The notes: a model not told the origin generated them from the sequence alone. Shown: positions 25,468 to 34,868, numbered from the stretch's first letter. The stretch is 64,000 bases of DNA from DATAUK01 sp036268295 (GCA_036268295.1 DATAUK010000050.1:94879-158878); one strand, 5' to 3'. Numbers and translations: made by a program.

Positions 25468-26064
25468 GTGGCCTCCGCTACTGCGATCGACCAGGTTCCG
25501 GCTCACGGATCCCTGAACCGACCGAACCTCGTCAGCGTGGGCGTGATCGTCTGGCTGTCCTCGGAGCTGATGTTCTTCGCGGCGCTGTTCGCGATGTATT
25601 TCACGATCCGCGCCGTCAACGAGCCGGCTTGGCCACCGAAGATCGTCGTACTCGACCTCAAGACGGCAGCACCGTTCACGATCATCCTGGTGCTGTCCAG
25701 CGTGACCTGCCAGCTCGGCGTGTTCGCCGCCGAGCGTGGTGATGTCGAGCGGCTGCGGTTCTGGTTCATGATCACGTTCTTCATGGGCTCGGTCTTCATC
25801 GGCGGCCAGGCCTTCGAGTACTTCGTTCACAACGACTTCAACCTGTCGACCAACGCCTACGGCTCGGTCTACTACTTGACGACCGGCTTCCACGGACTGC
25901 ACGTCCTCGGCGGCCTGATCGCCTTCGTGCTGTTGATGTTGCGGACGACGTTCGGCAAGTTCACCCCAGCCCAGGCCACCGCGGCGATCGTCGTGTCCTA
26001 CTACTGGCACTTCGTCGACATCGTGTGGATCGGCCTGTTCACCGTCATCTACCTGATCCGATGA
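25468..26064 (+). CDS. ctaE: Cytochrome c oxidase subunit III
   Basis: 198 residues, five predicted membrane helices. The family segments WLSSELMFFAALF (with the conserved Glu), GQAFEYF and GFHGLHVLGG are present, ending with SYYWHFVDIVWIGLF. This is the subunit of the aa3 oxidase that stabilises the catalytic core. The GTG at 25468 gives the conserved short N-terminus; the frame upstream is open but not conserved. It overlaps qcrC by 4 bases, the first of three such overlaps, so ctaE-qcrCAB is one operon. Confidence 0.93.
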   Translation: MASATAIDQVPAHGSLNRPNLVSVGVIVWLSSELMFFAALFAMYFTIRAVNEPAWPPKIVVLDLKTAAPFTIILVLSSVTCQLGVFAAERGDVERLRFWFMITFFMGSVFIGGQAFEYFVHNDFNLSTNAYGSVYYLTTGFHGLHVLGGLIAFVLLMLRTTFGKFTPAQATAAIVVSYYWHFVDIVWIGLFTVIYLIR

Positions 26065-26873
26065 GCGGAATGGACCCCGTGAGCACTCCCGACGCGACCG
26101 CCGAGATCCCGCTCGGTCGCTCCCGACGGCGCCGGACCGCGAAGGTGGTCCTGCTGATGGTCGGCTTCGGCGTGTTGGGCCTGCTCTACTCCGGGCTGCA
26201 GCCGGCGCGCTCGTCAGCCGCCAACTCCAGCCCGGCGATCGAGCGTGGTCGGCAGCTGTTCCTGCAGGGCTGCGCGTCCTGCCACGGCCTCAACGGTCAG
26301 GGCGGCACGACCGCGCCGAGCCTGATCGGGGTGGGTGCCGCGGCCGCCGACTTCCAGGTCGGCACCGGACGGATGCCGCTGCAGGACCACAGCGCGCAGG
26401 CACCCCCGAAACGCAACAAGTACAGCTTCGACCAGACCGAGGAGATCGCGGCGTACGTCGGCAGCCTCGGGCCCGGTCCGGCAATTCCGGAGAACCTCAA
26501 CTACCAGAGCGCGGATGTCGCCTTCGGCGGCGCGTTGTTCCGCACCAACTGCGCGCAGTGCCACAACTTCGCCGGCTCCGGTGGCGCGCTGACCTACGGC
26601 AAGTACGCGCCGTCGCTCTCGGATGCGACGCCCAAGGAGATCTACGAAGCGATGATCACCGGCCCGGAGAGCATGCCGGTCTTCGGCGACCAGCAGATCA
26701 CCCCGCCGCAGAAGCAAGCCATCATCAAATACATCCGGACCATCAAGACCGAGCCGGATCCCGGTGGTGCCGGCCTCGGCCGGGTCGGGCCGGTCAGCGA
26801 GACAGTCGTCGCCTGGCTCGTCGGCATCGGAGGCCTGGTCCTGATCACGATGTGGATCGGCTCCAAGGCATGA
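26061..26873 (+). CDS. qcrC: Diheme cytochrome c subunit of the bcc complex
   Basis: 270 residues. An N-terminal membrane segment (about residues 27-46), two class I cytochrome c domains with heme sites CASCH (near 71) and CAQCH (near 169), and a C-terminal membrane helix near 245-265. The distal methionine of each domain is likely in GRMPLQD and SMPVFGD. In actinobacteria this two-heme subunit passes electrons directly to the aa3 oxidase within a supercomplex, replacing soluble cytochrome c. It overlaps ctaE and qcrA (ATGA both ends). Confidence 0.95.
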   Translation: MSGMDPVSTPDATAEIPLGRSRRRRTAKVVLLMVGFGVLGLLYSGLQPARSSAANSSPAIERGRQLFLQGCASCHGLNGQGGTTAPSLIGVGAAAADFQVGTGRMPLQDHSAQAPPKRNKYSFDQTEEIAAYVGSLGPGPAIPENLNYQSADVAFGGALFRTNCAQCHNFAGSGGALTYGKYAPSLSDATPKEIYEAMITGPESMPVFGDQQITPPQKQAIIKYIRTIKTEPDPGGAGLGRVGPVSETVVAWLVGIGGLVLITMWIGSKA

Positions 26874-27901
26874 CCGACTCGCACGACCCACACCCCGACG
26901 AGGTTTCGGGACGCCCGCAGCGCCGCATCGGCCGCCGCCGCCCCGAGCCGGCCACCACCGACTTGTTGTCACGCAACGAGCAGACCGTCGATCTCGACAA
27001 CGCGCCGCCTGAGGTCGATCCGCGCGAGGACAAGTTCGGCGAATGGCAAGTCTCGGCGCTGTTCATGCTCGGGATCCTCGCGACACTCGCGTTCCTCGTG
27101 GCCTACTTCGCGGTGTCGATCCGCGACAACCTCGGCCTCGACAGCAACCGTTGGCTGGGCGGCAGCCTCGCGGTGTCGCTATTCGCTATCGGCGCCGGAA
27201 TGATCGTCTGGGCCAAGAAGCTGCTCCCCCATGACAAGGCGATCCAGGACCGCCACGACTTCCACTCGACACCGGAGGAAGAGAAGGTCGCCGAGGACAC
27301 GTTCCTGGCCGGTGTCGACGACATGGGCCTGGGTAAGCGCAAGATCCTGCGCCGCACCTTGATGGGTGCGCTCGGGTTGTTCCCGCTGCCGCTGATCGTG
27401 ATGCTGCGCGACCTCGGCCCGCTGCCGCACCGCACCCTGCTCGAGACCGGCTGGAAGGCCGGATCGCGGCTGGTCGACCTAGACACCAAGCTCCCGGTCA
27501 AGCTCGGTGACCTCTCGATCGGCGGCATCCAGACGGTGATGCCCGAAGGTTTCACCACGCCCTCGGACTTCGCGCTCGCTCCGACCATGCTGATCCGATT
27601 CGGTCCGGGCCAGATCCTGTCGCAGAAGGAAGCCAACTGGGGGGTCGACGACCACGTCGCCTACTCCAAGATCTGCACTCACGCCGGTTGCCCGATCAGC
27701 CTGTACGAGCAGCAGAGCCATAACCTGCTCTGCCCGTGCCACCAGTCGACCTTCGACATGGCGCGCGACGCGAAGGTGATCTTCGGCCCGGCCGCCCGGC
27801 CACTGCCCCAGCTGCGGATCAAGGTCGACAGCCAGGGCTACCTCTACGCCGCCGGGCCGTACTCCCAGCCGGTCGGACCGAGCTTCTGGGAGCGCCGATG
27901 A
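26870..27901 (+). CDS. qcrA: Rieske iron-sulfur subunit of the bcc complex
   Basis: 343 residues. Three N-terminal membrane helices (about 58-80, 92-112 and around 155-172), the actinobacterial form, followed by the Rieske domain with cluster motifs CTHAGC (near residue 266) and CPCHQS (near 287). It takes electrons from menaquinol at the outer face of the membrane. The ATG at 26870 overlaps the qcrC stop and the gene overlaps qcrB. An open frame extending back to 26558 is a shadow of qcrC. Confidence 0.95.
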   Translation: MTDSHDPHPDEVSGRPQRRIGRRRPEPATTDLLSRNEQTVDLDNAPPEVDPREDKFGEWQVSALFMLGILATLAFLVAYFAVSIRDNLGLDSNRWLGGSLAVSLFAIGAGMIVWAKKLLPHDKAIQDRHDFHSTPEEEKVAEDTFLAGVDDMGLGKRKILRRTLMGALGLFPLPLIVMLRDLGPLPHRTLLETGWKAGSRLVDLDTKLPVKLGDLSIGGIQTVMPEGFTTPSDFALAPTMLIRFGPGQILSQKEANWGVDDHVAYSKICTHAGCPISLYEQQSHNLLCPCHQSTFDMARDAKVIFGPAARPLPQLRIKVDSQGYLYAAGPYSQPVGPSFWERR

Positions 27902-29610
27902 CCACGACCTCGGAGGACAAGGTGCCCGCGGGCGAGGTGGCGACTCGCAAGTCGCTGAAGTACGTCGACGACCAGCTCGGCTCGGCGAGCTTCCTCAAAC
28001 GCAGCATGGACAAGGTGTTTCCGGACCACTGGTCGTTCATGCTCGGCGAGATCGCGCTCTACAGCTTCGTGATCCTGCTGCTGACCGGCACCTACCTCAC
28101 GTTGTTCTTCCACGCCAGTCAGCAAGAGGTCATCTACAACGGCAGCTACGCGCCGCTGCGCAGCGTTCAGATGACCGACGCCTACGCCTCGACGCTGCAC
28201 ATCTCCTTCGATGTGCGCGGCGGCCTGCTGATGCGCCAGATTCACCACTGGGCCGCGTTGCTGTTCACGACCTCGATCGTCGTACACATGTTCCGGGTCT
28301 ACTTCACCGGCGCGTTCCGCAAGCCGCGCACGATCAACTGGCACATCGGCACGATCCTGCTGATCCTCGCGATCCTCGAAGGCTTCGCCGGCTACTCCCT
28401 GCCGGACGACCTGCTGTCGGGCACCGGGCTGCGGATCGCCTACTCGGTCGCCGAATCCATCCCCGTGGTCGGCAGCTACGTCGTGTTCTTCCTCTTCGGC
28501 GCGAACTATCCGGGCACCGACATCATCTCCAGGTTGTTCATCATCCATGTTCTGCTGGTGCCGGGCATCATGCTCGCGCTGATCGCGGCGCACATGATGA
28601 TCCTCTGGCACCAGAAGCACACCGACTTCCCGGGTCCTGGGAAGACCGAGGACGTCGTGGTGGGGACGAAGTTCTACCCGACGTTCTTCTTGAAGACCAA
28701 CGGGTTCTTCTTCATGGTCTTCGGCATGGTCGCCGCACTCGGCGCCTTCGCCCAGATCAACCCGGTGTGGCTCTACGGGCCCTACAACCCGGGACAAGTC
28801 TCGGCCGGCTCACAGCCGGACTGGTACATCCTGTTCCTCGAGGGCTCGCTGCGCATGATGCCCAACTGGGAGACGCACATCTTCCATCACACGATCAGCT
28901 GGAACATCCTGATCCCCGGCGTGATCATCCCGGGAATCATGTTCAACCTGATCGCGGTGTATCCCGCGATCGAGGCATGGGCGACCAAGGACCGCGGATA
29001 TCACAACCTGCTCGACCGACCGCGTGACGTGCCGGTCCGGACCGGACTCGGCGTGATGTCGCTGACGTTCTACCTGATCCTGGTCATCGGCGGCGCGAAT
29101 GACGTCCTCGCCTCGACCTTCCACTGGTCGCTCCAGGCAACGACCTGGGTGCTGCGGTTCCTGCTGATCTTCCTGCCGCCGGCGGCGTTCAAGCTGACGA
29201 AACGGTTCTGTCTCGGACTCCAGCATCACGACGAGGCGTTGCTGCATCACGGCATCGAGACCGGCATCATCCGAAGACTTCCGCACGGCGAATACATCGA
29301 AGTGGAGGAACCGGTGCCGGCCGTGAAGGCCGCGGTGCTGGCCAGCCAGATCGGCTACGACCTGCACGCCGACCACCACGCGCTCGGCGTCGGCGGCAGC
29401 AACGGACACGGGCCGAGCGGTCCGTCGTCCAACGGGCACGGCGCCGCTCAGAACGGTGTCAGCAGTGCGGGTGACGCGACGACGAACGCGCAGATCAGAC
29501 GTCCGGTCGCCTTGACCGAACGAGCCCGACTGAAACTCGAGGCGTTCTACCTCGGTGGCCGCGAGTCGATCCCCGACCCGCAGCCCGGTGACTCCGGTTC
29601 GGGTCACTGA
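27898..29610 (+). CDS. qcrB: Cytochrome b subunit of the bcc complex
   Basis: 570 residues. The N-terminal cytochrome b part has the helix B and D histidines in RQIHHWAALLF and HIHVLLVPG-like segments, and the quinol-site PDWYILFLEG (the PEWY equivalent) near residue 306. A long C-terminal cytosolic extension beyond residue 440 contains a Gly/Ser/Asn/His-rich stretch (NGHGPSGPSSNGHG near 502) before a conserved end. It is the menaquinol-oxidising subunit and the target site of QcrB inhibitors in mycobacteria. Confidence 0.95.
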   Translation: MTTTSEDKVPAGEVATRKSLKYVDDQLGSASFLKRSMDKVFPDHWSFMLGEIALYSFVILLLTGTYLTLFFHASQQEVIYNGSYAPLRSVQMTDAYASTLHISFDVRGGLLMRQIHHWAALLFTTSIVVHMFRVYFTGAFRKPRTINWHIGTILLILAILEGFAGYSLPDDLLSGTGLRIAYSVAESIPVVGSYVVFFLFGANYPGTDIISRLFIIHVLLVPGIMLALIAAHMMILWHQKHTDFPGPGKTEDVVVGTKFYPTFFLKTNGFFFMVFGMVAALGAFAQINPVWLYGPYNPGQVSAGSQPDWYILFLEGSLRMMPNWETHIFHHTISWNILIPGVIIPGIMFNLIAVYPAIEAWATKDRGYHNLLDRPRDVPVRTGLGVMSLTFYLILVIGGANDVLASTFHWSLQATTWVLRFLLIFLPPAAFKLTKRFCLGLQHHDEALLHHGIETGIIRRLPHGEYIEVEEPVPAVKAAVLASQIGYDLHADHHALGVGGSNGHGPSGPSSNGHGAAQNGVSSAGDATTNAQIRRPVALTERARLKLEAFYLGGRESIPDPQPGDSGSGH

Positions 29611-29689
29611 GCAGCCACCGGCGCTGACACGACGTAGGGCTGAGCCAGTGAGACACTGAGGTCCCTCGAGGACCCCAGGAGCAGCAACG

Positions 29690-30201
29690 GCCGAGGCGTA
29701 CTGGATCTGTGTCGGCATCGGCGCCGGCGGATGCGTCGCGCTTTGCATCGCCGCCCGCTGCTCGTGGAGCTCACCTGGTTCTGCGGGCTCGCCGGGACGT
29801 TGCAAGCCGTCGCGACGCCCGATCTCACGGTGAGCTTCCAGCACCTGACGTTCTGGGAGTACGTCGTCGCGCACGTCGGCGTCGTCGTCGCCGCGCTCTA
29901 CCTGGTGATCGGGCTGGGCCATCGGCCGCGGGCCGGGTCGGTCGCGCGGGTCTTCACGATCACGCTGGTCTACACCGGCGGCGTGGCCGTCGCGGACGCG
30001 GTCACCGGCGCCGACTACATCTTCCTGGCCGCGCGACCGGTCACCTGGTCGCTGCTGTCCGTGTTCGGCCCGTGGCCGTGGTACCTCGCCAGCGCCGCCG
30101 CCGTCGCCCTGATCCTGCTGATCGCCCTCGACACGCCGTTTCGCCGCGGCCGGGCCGGAGCCGCAGCGCAGCGCCTGACCGCCGCGCCTAGTCCGGGGTA
30201 G
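29690..30201 (+). pseudogene. YwaF (TIGR02206) family membrane protein, apparently internally deleted
   Basis: The open part starts at an ATG at 29731 and encodes 156 residues with VELTWFCGLAGTLQA, HVGVVVAALYLV and FGPWPWYLAS, the second half of YwaF proteins (about 230 residues). The front half is missing: only 120 bases separate it from qcrB. A different frame at 29690-29752 encodes YWICVGIGAGGCVALCIAAR, which resembles the family's first membrane helix, but has no start codon. An internal deletion plus frameshift would explain both. It might still be translated from 29731. Its end overlaps the convergent arfB gene by 14 bases. Confidence 0.6.
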
Positions 30202-30616
30202 GCGGGCGGCGCAGCCGCTTGGTGACCGCGTCCTTCCGCTTGCTGTCCAGCCGGCGCGCTCGGGCAGCCTTGCTCGGCTTGGTGGCGCGCCGCGGCGGCG
30301 GTGGCGGCGCGGTCGCCTCCCGAAGCAGATCGGCAAGCCGGGCGCGCGCGGCCTGCCGGTTGCGAAGCTGCGAGCGGTGCTCCTCGGCGACGACGGTCAC
30401 CACGCCATCCACCAGTCGGCCGCTCAGCCGCTCGAGCGCGCGGGCTCGCGCCGTCGGGCCGAGCGAGGCCGACCGCGCCACGTCGTATGACAGCTCGACC
30501 CGGCTGTCGCTGGTGTTGACCGACTGCCCGCCCGGCCCGGACGCGCGCGAGAACCGCCACCTCAGCTCCCCCTCGGGGATGCTCAGTCGCGGAGTGACCT
30601 CGAGTGGCTCGGTCAT
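30188..30616 (-). CDS. arfB: ArfB-type peptidyl-tRNA hydrolase (ribosome rescue)
   Basis: 142 residues. A release-factor-like catalytic domain with SGPGGQSVN (GGQ near residues 28-30) and the following TSDSRVEL, then a basic C-terminal tail (KAARARRLDSKRKD) which in YaeJ/ArfB enters the mRNA channel of stalled ribosomes. It releases nascent chains from ribosomes lacking a stop codon. The domains that recognise stop codons in RF1/RF2 are absent. The convergent ywaF remnant overlaps its 3' end. Confidence 0.9.
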   Translation of the reverse strand: MTEPLEVTPRLSIPEGELRWRFSRASGPGGQSVNTSDSRVELSYDVARSASLGPTARARALERLSGRLVDGVVTVVAEEHRSQLRNRQAARARLADLLREATAPPPPPRRATKPSKAARARRLDSKRKDAVTKRLRRPPTPD

Positions 30617-30720
30617 GGCTCCATGGTCGCGCGTGAGGGCCGCCCGCGGCCACCGAGATCGCGATCCCGCGCGGCGTGGGAGTTAGCGCCAGGTCGGGCG
30701 AATGGGGCAGTCTTGCCGCC

Positions 30721-31467
30721 ATGACGACCGACGCCATGGCTGTGAAGAAGCCTGGACCGCATCTGGCCATCGCCCTCGCGCTGATCATCATCGGCGCGAT
30801 CCTGGGGCTCACCGGGCTCGTCAAGGGCGTCCAAAGCGTCGTCCATGACGTACGCGGCATCGTCACCTCGACCACGCCGGCCGACTTCCAGCGCAATCTC
30901 GCCGCCGGCACCTGGGAGATCTACGTCGGTGACGGCCAGCAGCTGCAGCTCAACGACATCACGATCACTGGCCCGGGAAACACGATCATCCAGGCACGGC
31001 CGACCGGAAGCAGCAGCCAGACGTTGAAGAACCACGGCGAGCAGTACGTCGGCCAGGTCGAGTTCACCGTCACCAGACCCGGCGGCTACGACATCAAGGT
31101 CGCCGAGCCGCCCGGCGTGCCGATCCTGCTCTCGAAGTCCTTCGGCGACCTCGCCAAGCACGCCGCCGGCTGGTTCGTACTGACCGGCGCCGGGGTACTG
31201 GCCGGCGTCGTCGGCCTCGTGTTGCTCATCGTCGGCATCTCCCGCCGTAACCAGGCCAATCGCGGCCCGCAACCGGCCTACGCCGGCGGCTACGCCCCCG
31301 GATATCCACCAGCGACCGGTTACCCAAGCGGCGGCTATGTCGCCGGCGGCTACCCGCCCACTGCGCCGACGACGCCAGCCCCTGGCTGGTATCCCGACCA
31401 GTCGATCCCCGGCACGCTGCGCTGGTGGGACGGCACAAAATGGACAGATCAGACTCACGCGCAGTAA
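30721..31467 (+). CDS. Membrane protein with C-terminal DUF2510 domain
   Basis: 248 residues. One membrane helix near the N-terminus (about 16-36), an extracytoplasmic beta-rich domain (about 50-140), a second helix (about 157-178), then a Gly/Tyr/Pro-rich repeat region (YAGGYAPGYPPATGYPSGG) and a DUF2510 motif at the end (APGWYPD ... LRWWDGTKWTDQ). DUF2510 is a short actinobacterial motif that often ends membrane proteins; its function is unknown. The ATG at 30721 is the only good start. Confidence 0.8.
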   Translation: MTTDAMAVKKPGPHLAIALALIIIGAILGLTGLVKGVQSVVHDVRGIVTSTTPADFQRNLAAGTWEIYVGDGQQLQLNDITITGPGNTIIQARPTGSSSQTLKNHGEQYVGQVEFTVTRPGGYDIKVAEPPGVPILLSKSFGDLAKHAAGWFVLTGAGVLAGVVGLVLLIVGISRRNQANRGPQPAYAGGYAPGYPPATGYPSGGYVAGGYPPTAPTTPAPGWYPDQSIPGTLRWWDGTKWTDQTHAQ

Positions 31468-31570
31468 CCCGTTCGGCCTAATCTTTCTCGCCTGCTCGGC
31501 TCAAGGTCGCTGCTGATCGTGCCGAATTACAACCATGTAGTTCGCCGCAACCAGACCTAAGGAGCCCGAG

Positions 31571-31756
31571 ATGTCGACCGCCCACGTCATGCATTCGCTC
31601 GCCGATGGTGTCCCGATCACTTTGCTCTGCGATCTCGCGAGCACCGCTGATCCGGATTCCACCGCCATCAACGTCGTCGAGCGCCCCGCGAGCGACTCGA
31701 TCTGGCTCGAGGCCGCCACTACCCTCCGGCAGCGGTGGAACGCCGCCAGCGCCTGA
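31571..31756 (+). CDS. Small hypothetical protein
   Basis: 61 residues, no cysteine cluster except one Cys at position 20, no membrane helix. AAGGAG lies 6 bases before the ATG, and the frame shows normal codon bias with no competing reading frame on either strand, which support a real gene. The sequence starts MSTAHVMHSLADGV and has an amphipathic helix near the end. I do not recognise a family. It stands alone between the DUF2510 gene and ctaF. Confidence 0.6.
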   Translation: MSTAHVMHSLADGVPITLLCDLASTADPDSTAINVVERPASDSIWLEAATTLRQRWNAASA

Positions 31757-31757
31757 A

Positions 31758-31771
31758 TCAGGCCCGCCTGA
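31758..31771. terminator. Short perfect hairpin between convergent genes
   Basis: TCAGGC and GCCTGA with a two-base centre follow the small gene's stop directly and precede the ctaF stop. It could end transcription from either side, but the stem is only 6 bp. Confidence 0.3.
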
Positions 31772-31793
31772 CGGTTCGGTCTAAGGCCGGGAG

Positions 31794-32189
31794 CTACTCG
31801 GTGACGTCGTCGGAGTAGTACTCGAACACCATCGAGCCGACCGCCGGGATCGCGAAGGCCGCGCCGAGGAACACCATCCACCAGCCGAAGACCATCCCCG
31901 CGAACACCGTGGCCGCCGACAGCGCGCACCACAGCGGCGCCCAGCTGTAAGGACTGAAGAAGCCGATCTCGCCGGATCCGTCGCTGATCTCGGCGTCGGC
32001 GCGATCCTCCGGCCGGGCATCCATCCGGCTGGCAGAGACCAGCAGGTAGGAACCGACGAGCGTTCCGAGCGCGACCGCGAGGGCGATGGCTGTCGTACCG
32101 GTCGGATCGTGCGAGGTGAACCAGTAGATGACGTCGATCGGCGCCAGGAAGACCGCGATGAACGCAAAGAGATAGCCCTCTACCTTCAT
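31794..32189 (-). CDS. ctaF: Cytochrome c oxidase subunit IV (actinobacterial CtaF)
   Basis: 131 residues, four predicted membrane helices. It starts MKVEGYLFAFIAVFLAPIDV and contains FFSPYSWAPLW and GWWMVFLGAAF, characteristic of the actinobacterial subunit IV that has no mitochondrial equivalent. It is an accessory subunit of the aa3 oxidase in the bcc-aa3 supercomplex. Its ATG overlaps the ctaD stop, and ctaD overlaps ctaC, so the three are one operon transcribed leftward. Confidence 0.92.
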   Translation of the reverse strand: MKVEGYLFAFIAVFLAPIDVIYWFTSHDPTGTTAIALAVALGTLVGSYLLVSASRMDARPEDRADAEISDGSGEIGFFSPYSWAPLWCALSAATVFAGMVFGWWMVFLGAAFAIPAVGSMVFEYYSDDVTE

Positions 32190-33892
32190 GTCGCGACCTC
32201 CGGCGCCACCGGCGTGGAATGCATCTCAGAAAGCCCGGACAGATGCGGGTAGTGCAGGTCGAACGCCGGCCGCTCGGAGCGGATCCGCGGGATCGAAGTG
32301 AAGTTGTGTCGCGGTGGCGGACACGAGGTCGCCCACTCGAGGGAGTTGCCGTAGCCCCAAGGATCGTCGCCGACCACTCGCTCGTTCTTGCCGACCCACG
32401 ATCGCCAGGCGTTGTACAGGAAGGGCAGCATCGACAGGCCGAGGATGTAGGCGCCGATCGTCGAGATCTCGTTGAGCGTCGTGAAGCCGTCGCCCGGCAG
32501 GTAGTCCGGATAGCGCCGGGGCATGCCTTCGACACCCAACCAGTGCTGGACGAGAAACGTCGTATGGAATCCGACGAACAGCGTCCAGAAGTGGATCTTG
32601 CCGAGCCGCTCGTTGAGCATTGTGCCGGTCAGCTTCGGCCACCAGAAATAGAAGCCGGAGAACATCGCGAACACCACTGTGCCGAACAGCACGTAGTGGA
32701 AGTGCGCGACCACGAAATACGAGTCGCTCACGTGGAAGTCGATGGGCGGTGAGGCAAGAAGTACGCCGGTCAGACCACCGAGGAGGAACGTGATCAGAAA
32801 GCCGATCGCGAACAGCATGGCGGTGTCGAACGAGATCGCGCCCCGCCACATCGTGCCGATCCAGTTGAAGAACTTCACGCCGGTCGGCACCGCGATGAGG
32901 AATGACAGCAGCGAGAAGAACGGCAGCAACACCGCGCCGGTCGCGAACATGTGGTGGGCCCAGACCGTGATCGAGAGCCCGGAGATCGCGATCGTTGCGA
33001 AGACAATCCCCTTGTAGCCGAACAACGGCTTACGGCTGAAGACAGGGATCACCTCTGTGATGATCCCGAAGAACGGGACGGCGACGATATAGACCTCGGG
33101 ATGGCCGAAGAACCAGAACAGGTGTTGCCACAGGATCGCGCCGCCGTTGTTGGCGTCGAAGACGTGCGCGTTGAACTTGCGGTCGGCCTCCAGCGCGAGC
33201 AGCGCGGCGGCGAGCACCGGGAAGGCGACCAGCACCAGGATCGAGGTGAACAGGATGTTCCAGGTGAACACCGGCATCCGGAACATCGTCATGCCCGGCG
33301 CGCGCAGGCAGATGATCGTGGTGATGAAGTTGACGCCGCCGAGAATCGTCCCGAATCCGGACAGCGCGAGGCCCATGATCCACAAGTCAGCGCCGGGTCC
33401 GGGTGAATACAGCGAGCTCGACAGCGGGGAGTAGGCGAACCAGCCGAAGTCGGCCGCACCGCTCGGGGTCAAGAAACCCGACATCATGATGATGCCGCCG
33501 AACAGGAACAGCCAGTAGCTGAACATGTTCAAGCGCGGGAACGCGACGTCAGGAGCACCGATCTGCAGCGGCATGATGCAGTTGGCGAAGCCGATGAACA
33601 ACGGCGTGGCGAAGAACAGCAGCATGATCGTGCCGTGCATCGTGAACAGCTGGTCGTAGGTCTCGTTGCTGACGACCTGAAGGCCCGGCCGGGCAAGCTC
33701 GGTGCGCATGATCTCGGCCATCAGGCCGCCGATCAGGAAGAAGACGAACGAGGTGATCAGGTACATCAACCCGATGACCTTGTGATCGGTGCTGGTGATC
33801 CAGCGCACGAGCCGGCTGCCTGGCACGACGTGAACCCGCGCCGGGCGCAGCCGCTGGACCAGCTCGGTCTTCTCGGGCTTGACGTCGGTCAC
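32186..33892 (-). CDS. ctaD: Cytochrome c oxidase subunit I
   Basis: 568 residues with twelve predicted membrane helices. Low-spin heme ligand His in TMHGTIM, the CuB His and cross-linked Tyr in FFGHPEVYI, the two CuB histidines in VWAHHMF, and the heme ligand pair in VAHFHYVLFG are all present, so the binuclear centre is intact. The GTG start at 33892 overlaps ctaC. In M. tuberculosis ctaD lies elsewhere (from memory), so having C-D-F together here is closer to the Streptomyces layout. Confidence 0.96.
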   Translation of the reverse strand: MTDVKPEKTELVQRLRPARVHVVPGSRLVRWITSTDHKVIGLMYLITSFVFFLIGGLMAEIMRTELARPGLQVVSNETYDQLFTMHGTIMLLFFATPLFIGFANCIMPLQIGAPDVAFPRLNMFSYWLFLFGGIIMMSGFLTPSGAADFGWFAYSPLSSSLYSPGPGADLWIMGLALSGFGTILGGVNFITTIICLRAPGMTMFRMPVFTWNILFTSILVLVAFPVLAAALLALEADRKFNAHVFDANNGGAILWQHLFWFFGHPEVYIVAVPFFGIITEVIPVFSRKPLFGYKGIVFATIAISGLSITVWAHHMFATGAVLLPFFSLLSFLIAVPTGVKFFNWIGTMWRGAISFDTAMLFAIGFLITFLLGGLTGVLLASPPIDFHVSDSYFVVAHFHYVLFGTVVFAMFSGFYFWWPKLTGTMLNERLGKIHFWTLFVGFHTTFLVQHWLGVEGMPRRYPDYLPGDGFTTLNEISTIGAYILGLSMLPFLYNAWRSWVGKNERVVGDDPWGYGNSLEWATSCPPPRHNFTSIPRIRSERPAFDLHYPHLSGLSEMHSTPVAPEVAT

Positions 33893-34746
33893 AGGCTCTT
33901 TCCCTCCGATGCCGGGTAGGGCGCCCCCGTATAGACGCTGTATTCGGCGTTCGTGCCCGCGCGCGCGGTTTGCTGGGCCGAAGCGAGCCAGGCCTGGAAC
34001 TGCGGCGCAGGCAACGCCTTGACAGTGAACAGCATCCGGTCGTGGTGGATCCCGCAGAACTCTGCGCAGCGCCCTTGGAAGGTGCCTGCCTTGGTCACAT
34101 CGACCTCGAACTCGTTGGGGTGCCCGGGGATCACGTCACGCTTGAACAGGAACGGGACGACCCAGAACGAGTGGATCACGTCGGGTGAGGTGAGGTGGAA
34201 GTGGATCTGTTCCCCGACCGGCACCACCAGCTGCGGTGGCTCGCCCGGCCGACCGGTGATCGACAGGCCATGACTGGCGTAGTTGAACTGCCACGACCAC
34301 TGGAAGCCGACGACACCCACCTGAAGTGCCGGCTTGGTGTTGATCGCGTCCTCGTTGTTCTCACCGATCGCGGTGAAGTAGAACAGCACGAGAACGACGA
34401 CGATCGGGATGAACGTGTAGAGCACCTCGATCGGCAAGTTGTAGCGCACCTGTCTCGGCACCTGGTCCGGCGAGCGGCGCCGGAACGCGACGGAGGCGTA
34501 CCCGATCATGCCGAGGACGAGGCCGCCGACGATCGCGGAGGCGAGCAATGAGCCCTGCCAGAGCGCGAGCACGTGCTTGCCCTGCGTGGTGACCGGCGCC
34601 GGCCAGCCGCCGCGCTCCCACTTCGCCGCCTCGCCGGTGCAACCGGTCGCGAGGAGCGCAACGCCGGCGAGGATCGCGAGCCGTACTGCCCGCAGCCGGC
34701 TGCGGCGAACCCGGCGAACCGGGCGCGAAGTCGTGTCATTCGGCAC
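33889..34746 (-). CDS. ctaC: Cytochrome c oxidase subunit II (lipoprotein)
   Basis: 285 residues. The signal sequence ends in a lipobox (LLATGCTG, Cys near residue 36), two membrane helices follow (about 68-88 and 108-128), then the cupredoxin domain with CuA ligands in CAEFCGIHHDRM near residue 229 and an earlier His in DVIHSFWV. It receives electrons from QcrC and passes them to subunit I. The GTG at 34746 is the first plausible start and gives a basic N-region before the lipoprotein signal. Confidence 0.95.
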   Translation of the reverse strand: MPNDTTSRPVRRVRRSRLRAVRLAILAGVALLATGCTGEAAKWERGGWPAPVTTQGKHVLALWQGSLLASAIVGGLVLGMIGYASVAFRRRSPDQVPRQVRYNLPIEVLYTFIPIVVVLVLFYFTAIGENNEDAINTKPALQVGVVGFQWSWQFNYASHGLSITGRPGEPPQLVVPVGEQIHFHLTSPDVIHSFWVVPFLFKRDVIPGHPNEFEVDVTKAGTFQGRCAEFCGIHHDRMLFTVKALPAPQFQAWLASAQQTARAGTNAEYSVYTGAPYPASEGKSL

Positions 34747-34868
34747 GCGGGAACAATAACGCAGCGCCCACGCTCAGTTGCGCTCAGGGGCGGCGTGTCC
34801 GCGTCCCAGCCGGGCCGCCCCGCGGGCCTGCCGCAATGCCGCCCGAACTACAAAGGTTAACCAATTGC

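Noticed and set aside
28810..30336. 508-codon open frame on the minus strand
   Set aside because: Antisense of qcrB and overlapping the ywaF remnant and arfB in another frame; low-complexity Arg/Asp content.
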